This document shows, in pieces, positions 30,731 through 43,437 of a stretch of 64,000 nucleotides of DNA. Below the pieces are notes generated by a model. The model ran no database searches. It was not told where the DNA came from and saw only the letters and a program-made list of their open reading frames with translations. Each line of letters starts with the position of its first letter. The first letter of the stretch is position 1. A program made the translations under genes and the position numbers. Source of the DNA: Isoetes taiwanensis (taxonomy: Eukaryota; Streptophyta; Lycopodiopsida; Isoetales; Isoetaceae); assembly GCA_021234155.1 (NCBI GenBank), contig JAJEKV010000111.1:1060968-1124967 (forward strand), given 5' to 3'.

Positions 30731-33700
30731 CTATACATTAAACCGAAATAGCATCACGTCTCCTTCTTGAACAATATAATCCTTGCCCTCAGACCTGAGC
30801 TGCATGCAGGAGTAAGATATGAGAAAAATAAGAATGTTGGCAAACAGAAACTTAAGATGAAGAATGTTACCAAACCCCTTTCTCTGGCAACCCCCAAGGA
30901 TCCAGCAGCTACGAAATCATCATATGAAACCTGTTGGGAGAAAATGTCATTTCAAAGACCATCTAATTTTGCAGTCAAACTATTCTTGGGAATGATGTAT
31001 ACTGATTGCGTAGAATCACATTACCGTCTCAGCTCGAATGAAGCCACGCTCAAAGTCAGTATGTATTACACCAGCTGCCTGCGGCGCAGTCATTCCTATC
31101 ATCAAAGTAGTGAAACAATATCCTCTCAACAAAAAAACATATACAGTGCACATCGGACTTCAAACATGCTAAAATGTACACCAACCTGCTCTGATTGTCC
31201 ATGCTTTAGTTTCCTGAAGAATTGTCAAGAAAGTGCTTTAGTACACGAACAAACAAGCACAACCGGATCATCAGCTCTATAAATAACTACGAACGTGACT
31301 ATTTGCTAAAGATAGTTAAAAACGACAAACAGACAAATTGAAACCATGATCATGAAGACCCATGGTGCTACCAGTCAATAATGAATAACATATCTCCTCT
31401 CGCCTTTAACCCTTGCCATATCTCTTTATACCTGAGTATGAACTCCTCACACTTTTGCATATGACCAGGCACTTTCAAACCCATACTCCAAATAAATCGC
31501 ACCTCTAACTGGAAAGGCATAGAAGGTTGAAGAAAAGTATGATGCACCCAATGATATAACAGTAGTGAACTATGAGAATCCTTCCTTATGCACAAAAGCG
31601 ACAAGATCTTTGTAAATTTTAATCAAAAGATGAAAAATATTCTGGGTAGCTGTTTAGTATCCTATGCCTATAATGGTTCCTAGATTCCCAGCAATGCATT
31701 TGCAAGTTCCTAGAAAAGATGGTCTTATTTTAAATTGACTTTCTATAGCTCTAGGGCATTTTCAATGTGGAAGCTGACAAATGAGTTCGGAAATTGGGGC
31801 AGGTTCTCAGCAAGAAAATATTCACTTAGCAGCATTATGATATTTAGCCTGCAGTTGTAGCTTCGATTTCTCCTAAAGCATTAAATGCCCCATTGACTAC
31901 TAAGAAAAATTAGATACATATTTTGCTTATGATCATCAAATCAAATAAGGTGTTCTGTTAACCTGACTTCCGATAAGCTATGAGTATATTTAAATCCAAA
32001 CAAATAACAAATTCCCACCTTCTCGCCAGTCGTAAAATATGTTCTTAGTCCCAACAAATTGTATGTTGTCTTTACGAGAGAGCCCAACCCCCCTTCAGAA
32101 GCACCAATGGACTTTAGATATTCTTTCCGTTCTTCTGCACTAAGTTCAGTTAACTCAGCCTCAACCTGAAATAAATGTATGAAGCAGGGGCACAGGTCTT
32201 ATGATCCATCATAGTAATTGAATAAAATGTTAGTGCAAATAATTTCATCAATGCAGGTTCTTAAATAGAGACGATGGCCCTTAGTTGGTACAGTAAATTT
32301 TAAGAAGAATTTTAAAAAATGGCCCTAGGATACCATGTAGATAACTAATATAACAGCTGGTAACTATAACATACGTGATAATTATAGAAGAAGCTGTATT
32401 ATCTTCATATAGCTAACGTATTTCTTCTCATTAAAACTATCCTCCACATCCTTTTTATTAGCCTTATTATGTTTTTATGTAAAGACCATGAAAAAGAATA
32501 CAACTTCAAGCCTATTTCATATCTATGTACAAAAAGCGGAGGAAGATCTGCAAGATAGTTACCTGGGCGGATACAACCACTACTTCAGATTGTAATGTCT
32601 TTGCAACATCCATAAGCTTCTGCACGTGCGCATTGCTTGAAGGGTCAAGGAGATCTGTTTCTGCAACATTTGCAGCAAAGATCACTGGCTTCATTGTAAG
32701 CAAGCAAAGCTGCTGAATGGCTGGTTTCTCGTCATCAGGTAATGCAACTGACCTTGCAGGTCTACCAGCCAACAATGCATCATTTATCTTTTGTAAAGTC
32801 GCCATTTCCATCTCTTCCTACATCAAACCAAAAATTATTTTGTAGCTCACAACAAAAAATTACATCCTTTTGGGACAAATAACATTCTACAAGACTTATT
32901 TATGCGATAAAAAATCGGTTGCCTGAGAGCTGAAGTGCATTACCTTGGCCTTTGTGTGGTTATCCTTTGCCCTCCCTTTCTTTATTCTTTCTATCCTCTT
33001 CTCAATCTGTAAAAATAGAGGTTTATTTAGATTTTAAAACAACACAAATTTCGTACCATATTTCTTCTTAAGTGTTACATATCAAATACCCTTAGGCTGG
33101 AAAAGAATAGTCTCTATCTATAAGGGCCTTAATTTCGTTTAATTTTGATAACTTTCCAATCAAGGCCCACAGCACCTGATAGAATCTCTTAATACGGTCT
33201 CCATCCCTGATAAGTCTATCATTATTCTAGCCACCTAGGGAAGGCCCTTGGACCAGCCAAATGCTCATACTCGAGTTCACAAGTTTCAGTCAAGCCACCA
33301 TGTGATATCACAGGGTTGCATAAATCAACTATACACTTAGAAAGACTCAACACTGAAGATGTTTCTAATACCCTGGTGTCTGGATTAATCCAACTCTGCA
33401 ATAGAATCAAGAACATCTCATAGGCACATTGCTAGGATCTCTTGCTCAAGTGGCATTAGTGATGACTCGCTAGACAACTAGGTAAGGCCACTCGAACCAG
33501 GATATCTGAGCAGCGTCTTTGAGTGTAACAGCATGAAGGAATAACATTGCCTTGAATTGCAGGTTATGGTCCAGTGACAAAAACTATTATCTGTTTCACC
33601 ACAATCAGGTTATTGTAGTATTGTTTACTGATTGCAAGCTGAAAATGCCAAGGGTCGCATAACCAAAATAGAAACAACCATTTATGTCCTTTCTAACTCA

Positions 33701-35198
33701 AATCCAGAAACTCCGCTAATCAATTGGCAATTTTACCATCTATAAGGCGAAGCTTAATGCATATCACAATGTAAATCGAGATGGCGTATCCGAAATAGGG
33801 AAATTTATTCACCTGGGCAAGGTCAGAAAATGCCAGTTCAAGATTGATAATATCAACATCAGCCGCAGGATCTACCTTCCCATTCACATGTACAATATCA
33901 TCATCTTCAAAACAACGCACCACCTAATATTGCATAAGTAACAAAATATACTATAAGTCATAGGAGCAACCCAGAGAGAAACAGGACTACAAGCAGAAGT
34001 CTATAGAAGACTAGAAGCAGAAGTTTATCAGGTCCACCTACAGGGTTGATTATAATTTAATTTAATTATATACCTACTGGAAAGAGAATCATATATACTT
34101 TGTATGAATATTGCCAAATTTACTCTTTTGTTTATGCCTCCATCATTGATTAAGATGTTAAATTGTTCAGCTTCTATGTTCTGTCAGATTCTATAATGCA
34201 ATTATACTTATCCTTATATGTAAAAATGTTTGTTGTCTTTAATGTAGTCTCCTATTTCCAAGGTTTATCCTCATTTCCCTTGTCTGCGAAGTCTACAGGG
34301 ACAAAAGAGTCCACTGACCTGGACAATTGAATCAACCTCTCGAATGTGCGAGAGAAATTTATTGCCCAAACCCTGCATCATGTGTTACTGTAAGACAAGA
34401 GACTTATACAAACACAAAAAGGAAATGGAAATTGATAAGTATAGTACTTCGCCCTGACTAGCACCCTTTACTAATCCAGCAATGTCAACGAACTCCACAG
34501 AGGTTGGAACACTCCGTTGCGACTTGCTAAGCTTCGAAAGAACATCCAATCGCATGTCTGGTACTCCCACTATGCCAATATTAGGTTCTATTGTGCAAAA
34601 GGGGAAGTTGGCTGCTTGAGCCTTTCCATTTTCTACCTGCATCCATGAATACAATGAAGAATCGATTGAATAATGGAGACAAAAGATCCATTTTCATCAA
34701 CAGAGATCAATATCAATGTGCAGCTTGAAGGGCAATTTATAATACAACATTGAAAAGGTGATAAATCGACTATGCATTGAGTAATGCTGCCAGATTGGAA
34801 GGGTACGCATGCAGAGGAAAAAAAATGATATATGACAGCTAATTGAGTTTTGAGCAGAAGGAACTTCTACGATTGGCCAAGCGTATCTAAAAAGGAACTA
34901 GTCTTACCAGGGCATTGAAGAGCGTGGATTTACCGACATTAGGAAGCCCAACAATGCCAGACCTTAAGCTCATGCTAATACGGGAACCTCCAGACATACA
35001 TCTCTTGGATAATGATAATCCAATATCAGAAGGAACGGAACGCAAACCCACGAACAATTTCAGAGATGCACTGGCCGAACCCACACAAGGAGGATGCTGC
35101 AGAGAGGGCATCCATGAATGGCAAACGAGTACCGGAGACACTCTGTTGTGAAGCACAGCCGAGCTCTTGCTGAAAATTTTGGATTGAATGGTGGCCAT
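30731..35198 (-). CDS. YchF/OLA1-family P-loop NTPase with organelle-type leader, eleven exons
   Basis: Exons on the minus strand: 34908-35198, 34448-34636, 34319-34372, 33813-33923, 32944-33006, 32563-32817, 32019-32165, 31186-31213, 31025-31095, 30871-30930 and 30731-30799. All are GT-AG and join to 445 aa with no stop. Walker A GLPNVGKS is at 84-91; DIAGLVKG (G3) near 148; NVAE, the YchF variant of G4 that lets the family bind ATP, near 286. The C-terminal TGS-like domain holds [20 protein letters not shown] and ends VMLFRFNV. The first 78 or so residues precede the G domain, are Ser/Arg-rich and nearly free of acidic residues. I therefore infer a plastid or mitochondrial isoform, like the organellar paralogue of plants, rather than cytosolic YchF1. 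YchF proteins bind ribosomes and affect stress responses. Confidence 0.95.
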
Positions 35199-35784
35199 TC
35201 AGTTGAACTCGTTGTCCAGCTAAAGAGCCTCTTATTTATGAACGCATCTGTGTTTATTCATGTTCTGTAAATCACCATGGATCAACAACTTTGTGGTGGA
35301 GTATTTACTTTGCAAGGTACGTTATGAGTTCTATTAGTATGGACTTCAAATAATGGACTCCAACTGCAACAACAACAAGATTCATTTTGGTCTAACCCGA
35401 AGCTATATATTGTTTGAGGACATGAGATGATATTCAAGTCTATCATTAAATCTTTAGCCTTGCCTAGCTTTCCAGCATGGCCATGCAATGGTAATGGGTT
35501 TTGGTTATCATGCACAAATAATTTACATACCACAAGAAAAGCCATTTTACACAATGAACTTGAAGACAATGTTGTCTCAAGGTAAGGGTGCTTTCCCATG
35601 GACGGCCGGACCTGGATGAGGTCAGGCCCAAGTCCAAAAGTATTCGTCGGGATTATTTTCTAAATAAGGTTCTTAACCTCAGCCACTCCGGTTCTCAGCT
35701 CATGGGAACATCGGAAAAGCAGACCAGACCTTCAGGAAACCTGGAGGTTTTCTGCCCATGGGAAAGCGCCCTAAGAATTGAATG
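35199..35784. promoter_or_regulatory. YchF upstream region
   Basis: This is the 5' flank of the minus-strand YchF gene up to the LINE tail. No confident TATA box is visible. No other gene is seen; ORFs here lack recognisable domains. Confidence 0.35.
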
Positions 35785-35838
35785 AAATTTTATCGTCTGC
35801 GGAAACCAAAGATCTATGGGACCCAATATAATAAAACA
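35785..35838 (-). mobile_element. LINE 3' end on the minus strand (TTCAT-type tail)
   Basis: On the minus strand this reads TTGGGTCCCATAG, then a diverged middle and GACGATAAAA, followed by a short TTCATTCAATTC tail. It is the same terminus as at 1-57, in opposite orientation, inserted upstream of the YchF gene. Body sequence to the right is not recognisable. Confidence 0.6.
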
Positions 35839-37100
35839 GTACACCTATTATTATCAGAATTAAAAAAACCCTACCCCAAAGGGTTTTCAAGAAAAACGCT
35901 TTAATATACAAGAAATTCATCGCGGCAAACATTTCTTTGGTTTCATACTCGTGTGGTTGGATATACTCTTAATATCAAAGGAGTGAAATGCTTATTTAGT
36001 AATGAAATTGTATCAACTCAAAACAATTTGCTTGCAAGGTTTGTATTATTTTCTTAGGCTTATTAATGTTGCACAGTGGAAATATCATCTAGGACACATA
36101 GATCAATCTAAATGTTTTCTAGCATTTTATTACAGAAGATTAGATTGTATCTGTAGCATGACCAATAAAATCATCCAATTTCCAAAGAGGCTCAAAGACA
36201 TTACATAACATTATATTCTGTGTTTTATGCCACATCAAAGGCCATTGAGTTTTTGATTAGAAACCTCGCTGCCACTTCCAATGGTGCAAAACTTAGAAAC
36301 CTTGCTGCCGCTTCCAATGGTGCAATATAAAAAGACTGGTGCCTTCACAATTAAGACCTCTTGTGCCAATGCCAATGGTAAGCACCGAATTTGAACCCAC
36401 CAATTCCTAGACTACTCTAACTACAGATTGATTTCCTGGATTTTGAATCCCAGTAATCGCCAAATGACTCGAATGCCTAGCCTCCATTTGTGCAAAAAAT
36501 CAACCACCGCCAAAGATTTCAATGCACCTCAATGCCCCCGTCTGAAGAAATCGACCCAAGTGACCCTCAAGGAGTCTTGGCCAGCCCTCAACAAGCCCCC
36601 CTGTATCGCTCTCCCCATAGCAACTTAGATTCAGCCCCCACTTAACCTAAGCCTTTCTCTTCAAGATTTTCAAACCCATCCGCCCGCTTTCTATCCTTCA
36701 TCGCCCATAGGCGCATTAACAACCCAATTGTTGCAACCGCTCAAAGATTGCACACCTTTCTCTGGAACCGACAAGAATAGCATGCCATCCACACATGTCT
36801 GCCCAACAGACATGCCCATGTGTGCATTCCATGCCTTCCATCCTCGTACCATGCCTAGAAACACCAAGAAAACACATGCCCACAGCCCAATTTGGAACAT
36901 CTACCTTTCGGAGCCAACAAGCAACTCAAATCAGCTAAAAAATGCAGTTTGACTACGTTTTTGCATACAATACGGGGCAAAATCTTGGCAAAACCATGTC
37001 AGAAATACCGTCCCCAAATACGAAATGAAATAATTAGAAGCTTATGATATTTGGACAATTGGTATAAACAAAATTGGACACTTATAAGGATAGATATTGA
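35839..37100. other. Unassigned spacer with a short tandem duplication
   Basis: At 36262-36330 two 34-36 base near-copies of GAAACCT(C/T)GCTGCC-CTTCCAATGGTGC lie in tandem, with a third partial CCAATG copy nearby. No gene is supported. Confidence 0.4.
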
Positions 37101-37152
37101 ATAGTATAGTATAGTATAGTATAGTTTTTTTATCGTCCACTGAGACCAATAA
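37101..37152 (-). mobile_element. LINE 3' end on the minus strand with (ACTAT)n tail
   Basis: The minus strand reads ATTGGTCTCAGTGGACGATA, then AAAAA, followed by five ACTAT units (plus 37101-37125). This matches the shared LINE terminus with another tail repeat unit. Confidence 0.65.
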
Positions 37153-38490
37153 AAAGAGAATGAAACAGGTTTAAAATAAAAGAGGAAGTGGAACGACGGA
37201 ACGGAACAAACACAGGCGGGTTGAAATAGTGGAAGGTTGAGGGATCAGGATCTTGTTTAGAGGCGTGAAAAATTGGCCTATTTGAATCAGATGGGGTAAA
37301 GTTTTAAGTTTGGTCGTCGATCTGGGCAGATTAAAGCACGAGTTGAATCCGGTGCTGCATAAATACAAATTGCTAGGTACTTGCCGTCAGAGATTGACCA
37401 GGCAAGAATAAACGTAATGATAAATCCACCCTCACCCTCTATTCATATTTTACCACGCAGATTTGTCCTCCTAATTTGTGGAGCCGCTACCACATTTCCC
37501 ATTTCAGAGTTCTTCGCACGCACTCTTCGGCCGCAGAGATTCTTAGTTCGCAGAGCTTCCATCGCTATCTTCCCCGGGTTTAAGTGCGGATCTTCTCCAA
37601 CATCCCCGTGTATTTGAGCAAGATGGAAATAGAAGCTCCATGCCTCCCAAACGGCGCGAAACAGAAAAAATATCTTTTGTGCGTGAGCTCATTTCTTTTT
37701 TCCAAGCCTATTCTCTCAGTATCCAGAACCTGGTGCCGCGGTTCAAAAAACCCTTAGGAACCTGAGCAAAGATGAGCTGCTCGCTAGGGTTCTTGAAGCT
37801 TCCTTTTATTTTTCCTTTGCTCTCCAATCTCATTCTAACTCATTTAAAAACAAGCTCATTCCTAACTCATTTTCAGCCATTCCGAATCTTCATTCTAGAT
37901 CTCATTTCTCAAATCAAAGCTCTCGATACGAAGAAAACAGAGGGTCGAAAAAATTTACCAAGAAAAATTTGAGGGTGGGTTATCATTTGACATTTTTCTA
38001 CGGTTGAAATTTTAGGAATTTTCTAAATCCTGGCTACAAATACAAAATTTATCCCATGGAATTCCTCCCATTTGGAAATTATCTAATACATAGAGCTCCT
38101 TTGCAACACAGGGAGCATATTGTCTGTCACTAAACAGAGTTTCTAATTCTTGGATTTAGCAGGTTGGCAGATCAACAGATAGATCCCTGTAATACTGCAT
38201 GGGGGATCTAGAATTTATTCCAATTTAAGAAGAAGGCTTCCACCTATCTAGAGCAAGCAGAAACGAGAAATTGAGATTTGGTTTCATCTGCATTCAAATC
38301 CCAGGCTCTGATTATAACAGCCTCATCCTTGCGTTGCAGCCATGTTGTGTTAGTCTCCAAGCAAACCTATTTGCACTATCTCATTTTTTCCTTCTGGTTC
38401 GCATCATTTTTCTTCTGATCTGCCCTAGTTACAAAATGCACAAAAATCTCCCAAACGAGGCTTTGATCGTGGATTTTCATGCAAACCCCT
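37153..38490. other. Unassigned region, possible undetected exon
   Basis: GC content rises around 37500-37750 and ATG codons at 37623 and 37640 open frames of about 40 codons. I recognise no domain and see no supported gene; these could be first-exon or promoter remains. Confidence 0.3.
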
Positions 38491-38499
38491 TAGGCTTTA

Positions 38500-39370
38500 T
38501 TTCCACAGCAGTCCCAAAATACGACTGCCATGTACAATATACGACACCATTTATGAACAATATACGACATTATTTGTGACTCCAATATACGGCACCATTT
38601 GTGACTTCAGGCTAAAAATGAGACATACAAATTTAAACTTGCTTTTCCACTGCGAGAGAAATCCTCGAAATAAAATAAGGCCCTTTTTCCACAACAATCG
38701 CAAAATATGACAACCATATACAATATATGACACCATTTGGAACTCCAGGGCTAAAAATAAGACACACGAATTTAAACTTGCTTTTCCACTGCATGGTAGT
38801 CATAAAATATGACACCACAGAAATACTAGTGGAAAACCATGAAAATAAGACAGTTATATACGACAGGGGAAATTCCCTGGAATAAAATAAGACTCCATTT
38901 ACATCCAAACATCCCCCGAACCTAAAATAAGACATTATTTTCATAGTGGAAAAGTAAATTTTTTTTAGGACCATAGGTGGCCAAACATGATTTGATGAAA
39001 TATGTGACTTTTAGAGATACTACCGTGAAAAAAGGCCTTAGGGTGATTTTCTACTATAGTCATAAAATAAGACTGTCAATTGAGATATGACACCGTTTAT
39101 GACTCCAAATCAAAAAATACGACACTTAAAATTGAAGTTGTTTTTCCACTATAAGGTGTCATAAAATAAGACACCATCAAAATGCTAGTGGAAAACCCAA
39201 AAAATAAATAAGACATGTCGCATTTTAATGATATTTTTAACATATGTGACACTGTCTTATTTTATACCGGGGGACCCGGTATAAAATAAGACTCCATTCC
39301 CCTTAAAAGGAGGAACCGAACCTATCCAAACCTAAATGGGACATGTCTTATTTTTAAAACTAGAAAATCA
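38500..39370. repeat. Degenerate array of AAAATAAGACA motifs with a perfect hairpin
   Basis: More than ten copies of AAAATA(A/T/C)GACA-like motif occur, mostly on the plus strand and some inverted (TGTCTTATTTT). They lie within diverged tandem units that share TTTAAACTTGCTTTTCCACT and ACACCATTTG-ACTCCA. At 39254-39292 an 18-bp perfect stem (GTCTTATTTTATACCGGG and its complement) has a 3-base loop. The unit is probably a non-coding mobile or satellite-like repeat. Confidence 0.65.
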
Positions 39371-40032
39371 TTTCTTTCTTATTTGCTTATGTGGCCCAAT
39401 AGAAATGGCTAAAATGTGAGATATTGCTTTACCAAACTCCCATCCACTTAGCCTTGTTCAATGTGATGAAGGCAAGTCCGGATACCAATTGCAAGCATAA
39501 ATGCCTTAATAAATTCATAGTCCAACATAGATCATCCCCTGTGCAACAAATGAAATACTGTTTACACTTGTAAAAAGTTTGCTCCTCATGTGTTTCTCTA
39601 GTAATTTCCTACACAATCTAGAAATTGTGCATGTTCTCTTGTACCCGTTCAATATAATCCAATGTAGTTCGTCCCCTTTTTGAAGAAAAAGGCAGAGGAT
39701 GAGTTGTCCAATTCTTTTGCAAATGAGATTTTTGTCTTGAGTGCAAGACCTCTAACTTGGTACTCCTTGATTTCTTGATTTCAGTTTCAAGTTTGTTTTC
39801 CTCTTCATGCAAGTTAATATTGTTATAATCATCTATAATCAGTTGTCTCACTAACTTGATTTTATTGAAAAGATCCAAGTTTCATAGTATCTCTTTCTTT
39901 CTTAACTTGGATCCCCTAACTTTTAATCCAAGACTTTGCTTTTTTCAATTTGGAATAAAGTAAGGTCATAGACTGAGGTCGTGGAACTTTCTTCCATTGC
40001 TGGGGTTTTGGGGTAATCAGAACTTGAAGTCT

Positions 40033-41410
40033 TATAGGATTATGAAAGCTGAACTTGGAATATAACGAAGCTATCTCGACGAGCTGCTGGAGCTTCAATT
40101 GCAAAAATTGGAAGCACAAGAAAGAAACCCCTTTCTCTTTATTTCCTTCGTGCCCTTAAAAACAAAGATTCGATATTTGCATGCCCTAAAAAAATACTTC
40201 TAACCAAACCATTAACACACATTAAAAAAAATAAAGGGGCGGCATAGAAATACAGTGCGCACTCTAGATGTACTAATTAGTAGGCCTTGTGCAATACGCC
40301 CATCAAATCATATAAAAACCATTAGAAAAAATGTATAAAAATGAAAAAGAAACCTCCTGTTATTATGCTAGATATTTGACATAGGAATTGAATTGACATA
40401 GGTTAGGGTCATGCAATACCTCTAGTGGAAGCATGCCTGCCTTTGCCAATAACGTTTCATATGGCGTTTGGGGTATTGTCCCGAATTCTCCAAGCAAGAA
40501 CCTCTTTTGCACTTTTTTAGTTTCGTCCTAATTCTTCTTTGATAAGCCTGCCCCCCAAATTGGACTACCATAAGGGATTACTGGTTCCATTTGAACACCA
40601 TATAGCAATCGCCTCAACTTCCAATGATCAAAATTGTTGATTTTACATTGATGAACCATACTGCATAACGCCCGCATGCCATTGGAAGCCCTCATTTGTG
40701 CTGCCACATTCCATCTATAATTCTTGATATTTCAATACCAAGCTAGTTATACTCACTTACTTTTCGTAAAGGTATTCAATAAAGAAAATTTAGTATTATG
40801 CTCCCCAAACACCATATTTTTACTTATCCACATTAATGGACAATCGTTTTTCAACATAGAAAACATCCAAAATATTTAAATGCTGTTGTAAACCGCTTGC
40901 TGATTTGGAGATTACCACTATGTCATCCGCAAATAACGAAAGCTGAATGACATACTTTCCAAGTCTAGCTCCAACTCCACCAAGTCTAGCCAACCAACTC
41001 TCTAGCTCATCAATAACTAACCCGAAAAGGCTAGGGAAGCACATACATCCCTGTTTTACACCAATTGTGTTTGCAACTTTTTATACTCCAGTAAACAAGA
41101 AAGAGAGTTCTATTAAAACTTGTCCAATTCCTCTGGGATACTTAGGTCATTTAGTCTCAAAGCAAGCTCTTTTCTTCTAACCCTGTCAAATGCTTTTGTT
41201 AAATCAACAAAAACCACATACGTTTTATTTCCAGAGCCTTTCGCCTCCCTCTACCATTACTCGCAAAGTAGCCAAATGGTCTAATGTTGAGTGATGACTC
41301 CGAAAACCTACCTGTCCAATAGCTCTATTGTCATGTTCATCAGCCCAAGAGGAGATTTTATTCTCCAGCATAGATGCAAAAAGTTTAGGCAAAGCATTGC
41401 TTACCAAGAT
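40033..41410 (-). mobile_element. LINE remnant with RT motif, longer copy
   Basis: Minus-strand pieces: 41225-41407 (NALPKLFASMLENKISSW, then GFRSHHSTLDHLATLR) and 40820-41044 (CFPSLFGLVIDEL, then LSLFADDIVVIS, the RT catalytic FADD box). 40420-40790 follows with broken VQKRFLLGEFGT and LLAKAGMLPLEVL. The 3' 790 bases (40033-40825) are repeated almost unchanged at 57039-57833. Both copies share the same 3' limit, so 40033 is probably the LINE 3' terminus. Frameshifts and stops make it inactive. Confidence 0.75.
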
Positions 41411-42079
41411 TGTTTCATTTTCACTTCATTATTGCTTCCAGATTTGTAGATATGAATTTTTTCTATTAATATACCAATCACTTAGAAAATTGCCCTTCAT
41501 AAGGCATTCATTGCATAAATTAGTCAGCAGCATATGGAGTTTGTCTCCTCCCCACTTAAACAATTCAATTGAAAGCCCATTTGAATCACTAGCTTTGCCA
41601 TTGTTCGTTTTCTGTATACCATGGTGAATATTGCTTTAGACTCTCCTTCGAACATCATTTGCTGTACTTCAGGAGTACATGACCCGAGAGCATGATGACA
41701 AAATGAAGTTTTATTGGAGGATGGATATTGAAATTATTAAATTTAACAAGATGCTTAAAAAATTGTGTGATGTATACACGTTACAGTTGACAGTTTGGAT
41801 GTTGTGCTAGCAGATTCTAAGAGTGCCTTGCATGGAGCGAGATGCAATTCTTTTGAGCGATCAGCTCCTCAAGTATTAATTCAATTCAATTTGCTAGCTT
41901 AATGGACATGCTTAGGTTTGATTCCTAAGGAGCTGCATTGTGAAATCTTGTATATTTTTTGAAGTTCAAAGAGAGGCTCACTTCAGACATAGGAGAGCAT
42001 CAATAGGCTCCTCGCCTATTAATGCTCATGAGAAAAGTTGGAGACCTGGATGCAAGAACATGGAGGTGGTGGCCCAAGT

Positions 42080-43437
42080 AGCTGCCGGTGAGGCATATAC
42101 AAAGTAGGGAAATGCTTGCTCTATGCAGACGATCCGGCTTATTATCCCATACGCCAGAGTATGCAGAAACATTTGATGTTCACCTCAGGATATAGCAGAA
42201 TGATACCAACCGCCAGAAAACCAAGCCGCTAATTTGCTCATGCAGCATGATATCCCGTGACTTTATTACAAGAGGACAAAGGATGGAAGTTGTAAGGACC
42301 TTTAAGTATCCGGGGAATCGATTTCTCAACATGCCATGGGGATGACCGTAGAAAGAAAGGTCACGGGATGGAAAGCCCCGATGCAATGCGTAATAGCCGC
42401 CGAATAGATCTTCGCGATTGGGCACCCAGTACACGGTTCCGAAAGTAATCAGGGAACCAAAGATCGCTGTATGGGGTAGAGGTCTCAAAATGGATTAGCA
42501 AGGTACTTGGGATAAGCTAGAGAGGGTGCGGCGGTTTTCCCTACATACGCCTCAGCGCCAAGGACATGGTGCCCTATCCAATTTTGGTCGTGATGAGACA
42601 AAGCTTGGCCCTCACAGCATTCGCTACAGGCACCTGTGTATTTCCATAAGGTTGACGAAATGGATGCACAAAGATCTTCCTCCCTGCCTTATTGCGGCCG
42701 CAACGCCCTAAGAGAGTATGGCAAGAGCATTGTAGATGGTTCGTGACGATGGTCCATAGACTATCAACACATTGTGGATATGTTTGATATCGCAGAGCAG
42801 AGCTGCATTTGAATGCACGCTTTGCCGCTTCTCTTTGGGATGGCCCACTTTGCAAAGCCCAAAATGAGCACTACCACAAGGCCAGTCAACCAGAATGGAA
42901 CACTTCCCCACCAGATCAAGGCACATATTTCCACCAAGAAAACTAAGAGCTATAGCTGTACAATAAGGACAGTGGTCCCACCCATCTCGTAATGAGATAC
43001 TGGGTATTTGACATGGAGGGTGGAATCCCCATTACATGAGATTATGCGCCGCTATCACATGCAGATAGTAGACGATGAACACCATGCTCTACAGAATGCT
43101 CAGCATATACACATCCGACCTCGAGATGCTCGAGATAGCAATTCATCAACCGCCAAGCTTCGCCAATGGTGGCACCTTACGCCCTACATTCTCAAAAGTC
43201 TCCACCGCCGTGGACTCTCAACCTGGAATTTGAGCGCCCAAATAGGGCCTCTCAATGCCTACTACAAGGGTTTTTCCTCCCACACGGGTTTTTCATCCCA
43301 AAGGGTAGAGACATACATGGGGTTTTGGGTTTTATTTTTGTGTTTGGAAACTTTCCGCTATATTGTAGAACCGTCTCATAGGCCAGTTGGTCTCCATGGA
43401 TGTTAAAATATACTTCCTTCCTTCCTTCCTTCCTTCT
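42080..43437 (+). mobile_element. Degenerate LINE with (CTTC)n tail
   Basis: Near 42113 the plus strand reads LLYADDPAYYP, an RT catalytic YADD box. Near 42285 it reads EVVRTFKYPGNRF, the post-catalytic FKYLG-type motif. Pieces continue in changing frames (42526-42711, 43008-43406). The shared LINE terminus (CTCATAGGCCAGTTGGTCTC) starts at about 43374 and is followed by (CTTC)n at 43413-43437. This copy ties the shared 3' terminus to an RT-bearing body. Confidence 0.6.

Noticed and set aside
37623-37980. A first exon starting at 37623 or 37640
   Set aside because: Frames of about 40 codons end without a donor I can defend and resemble no family I know.
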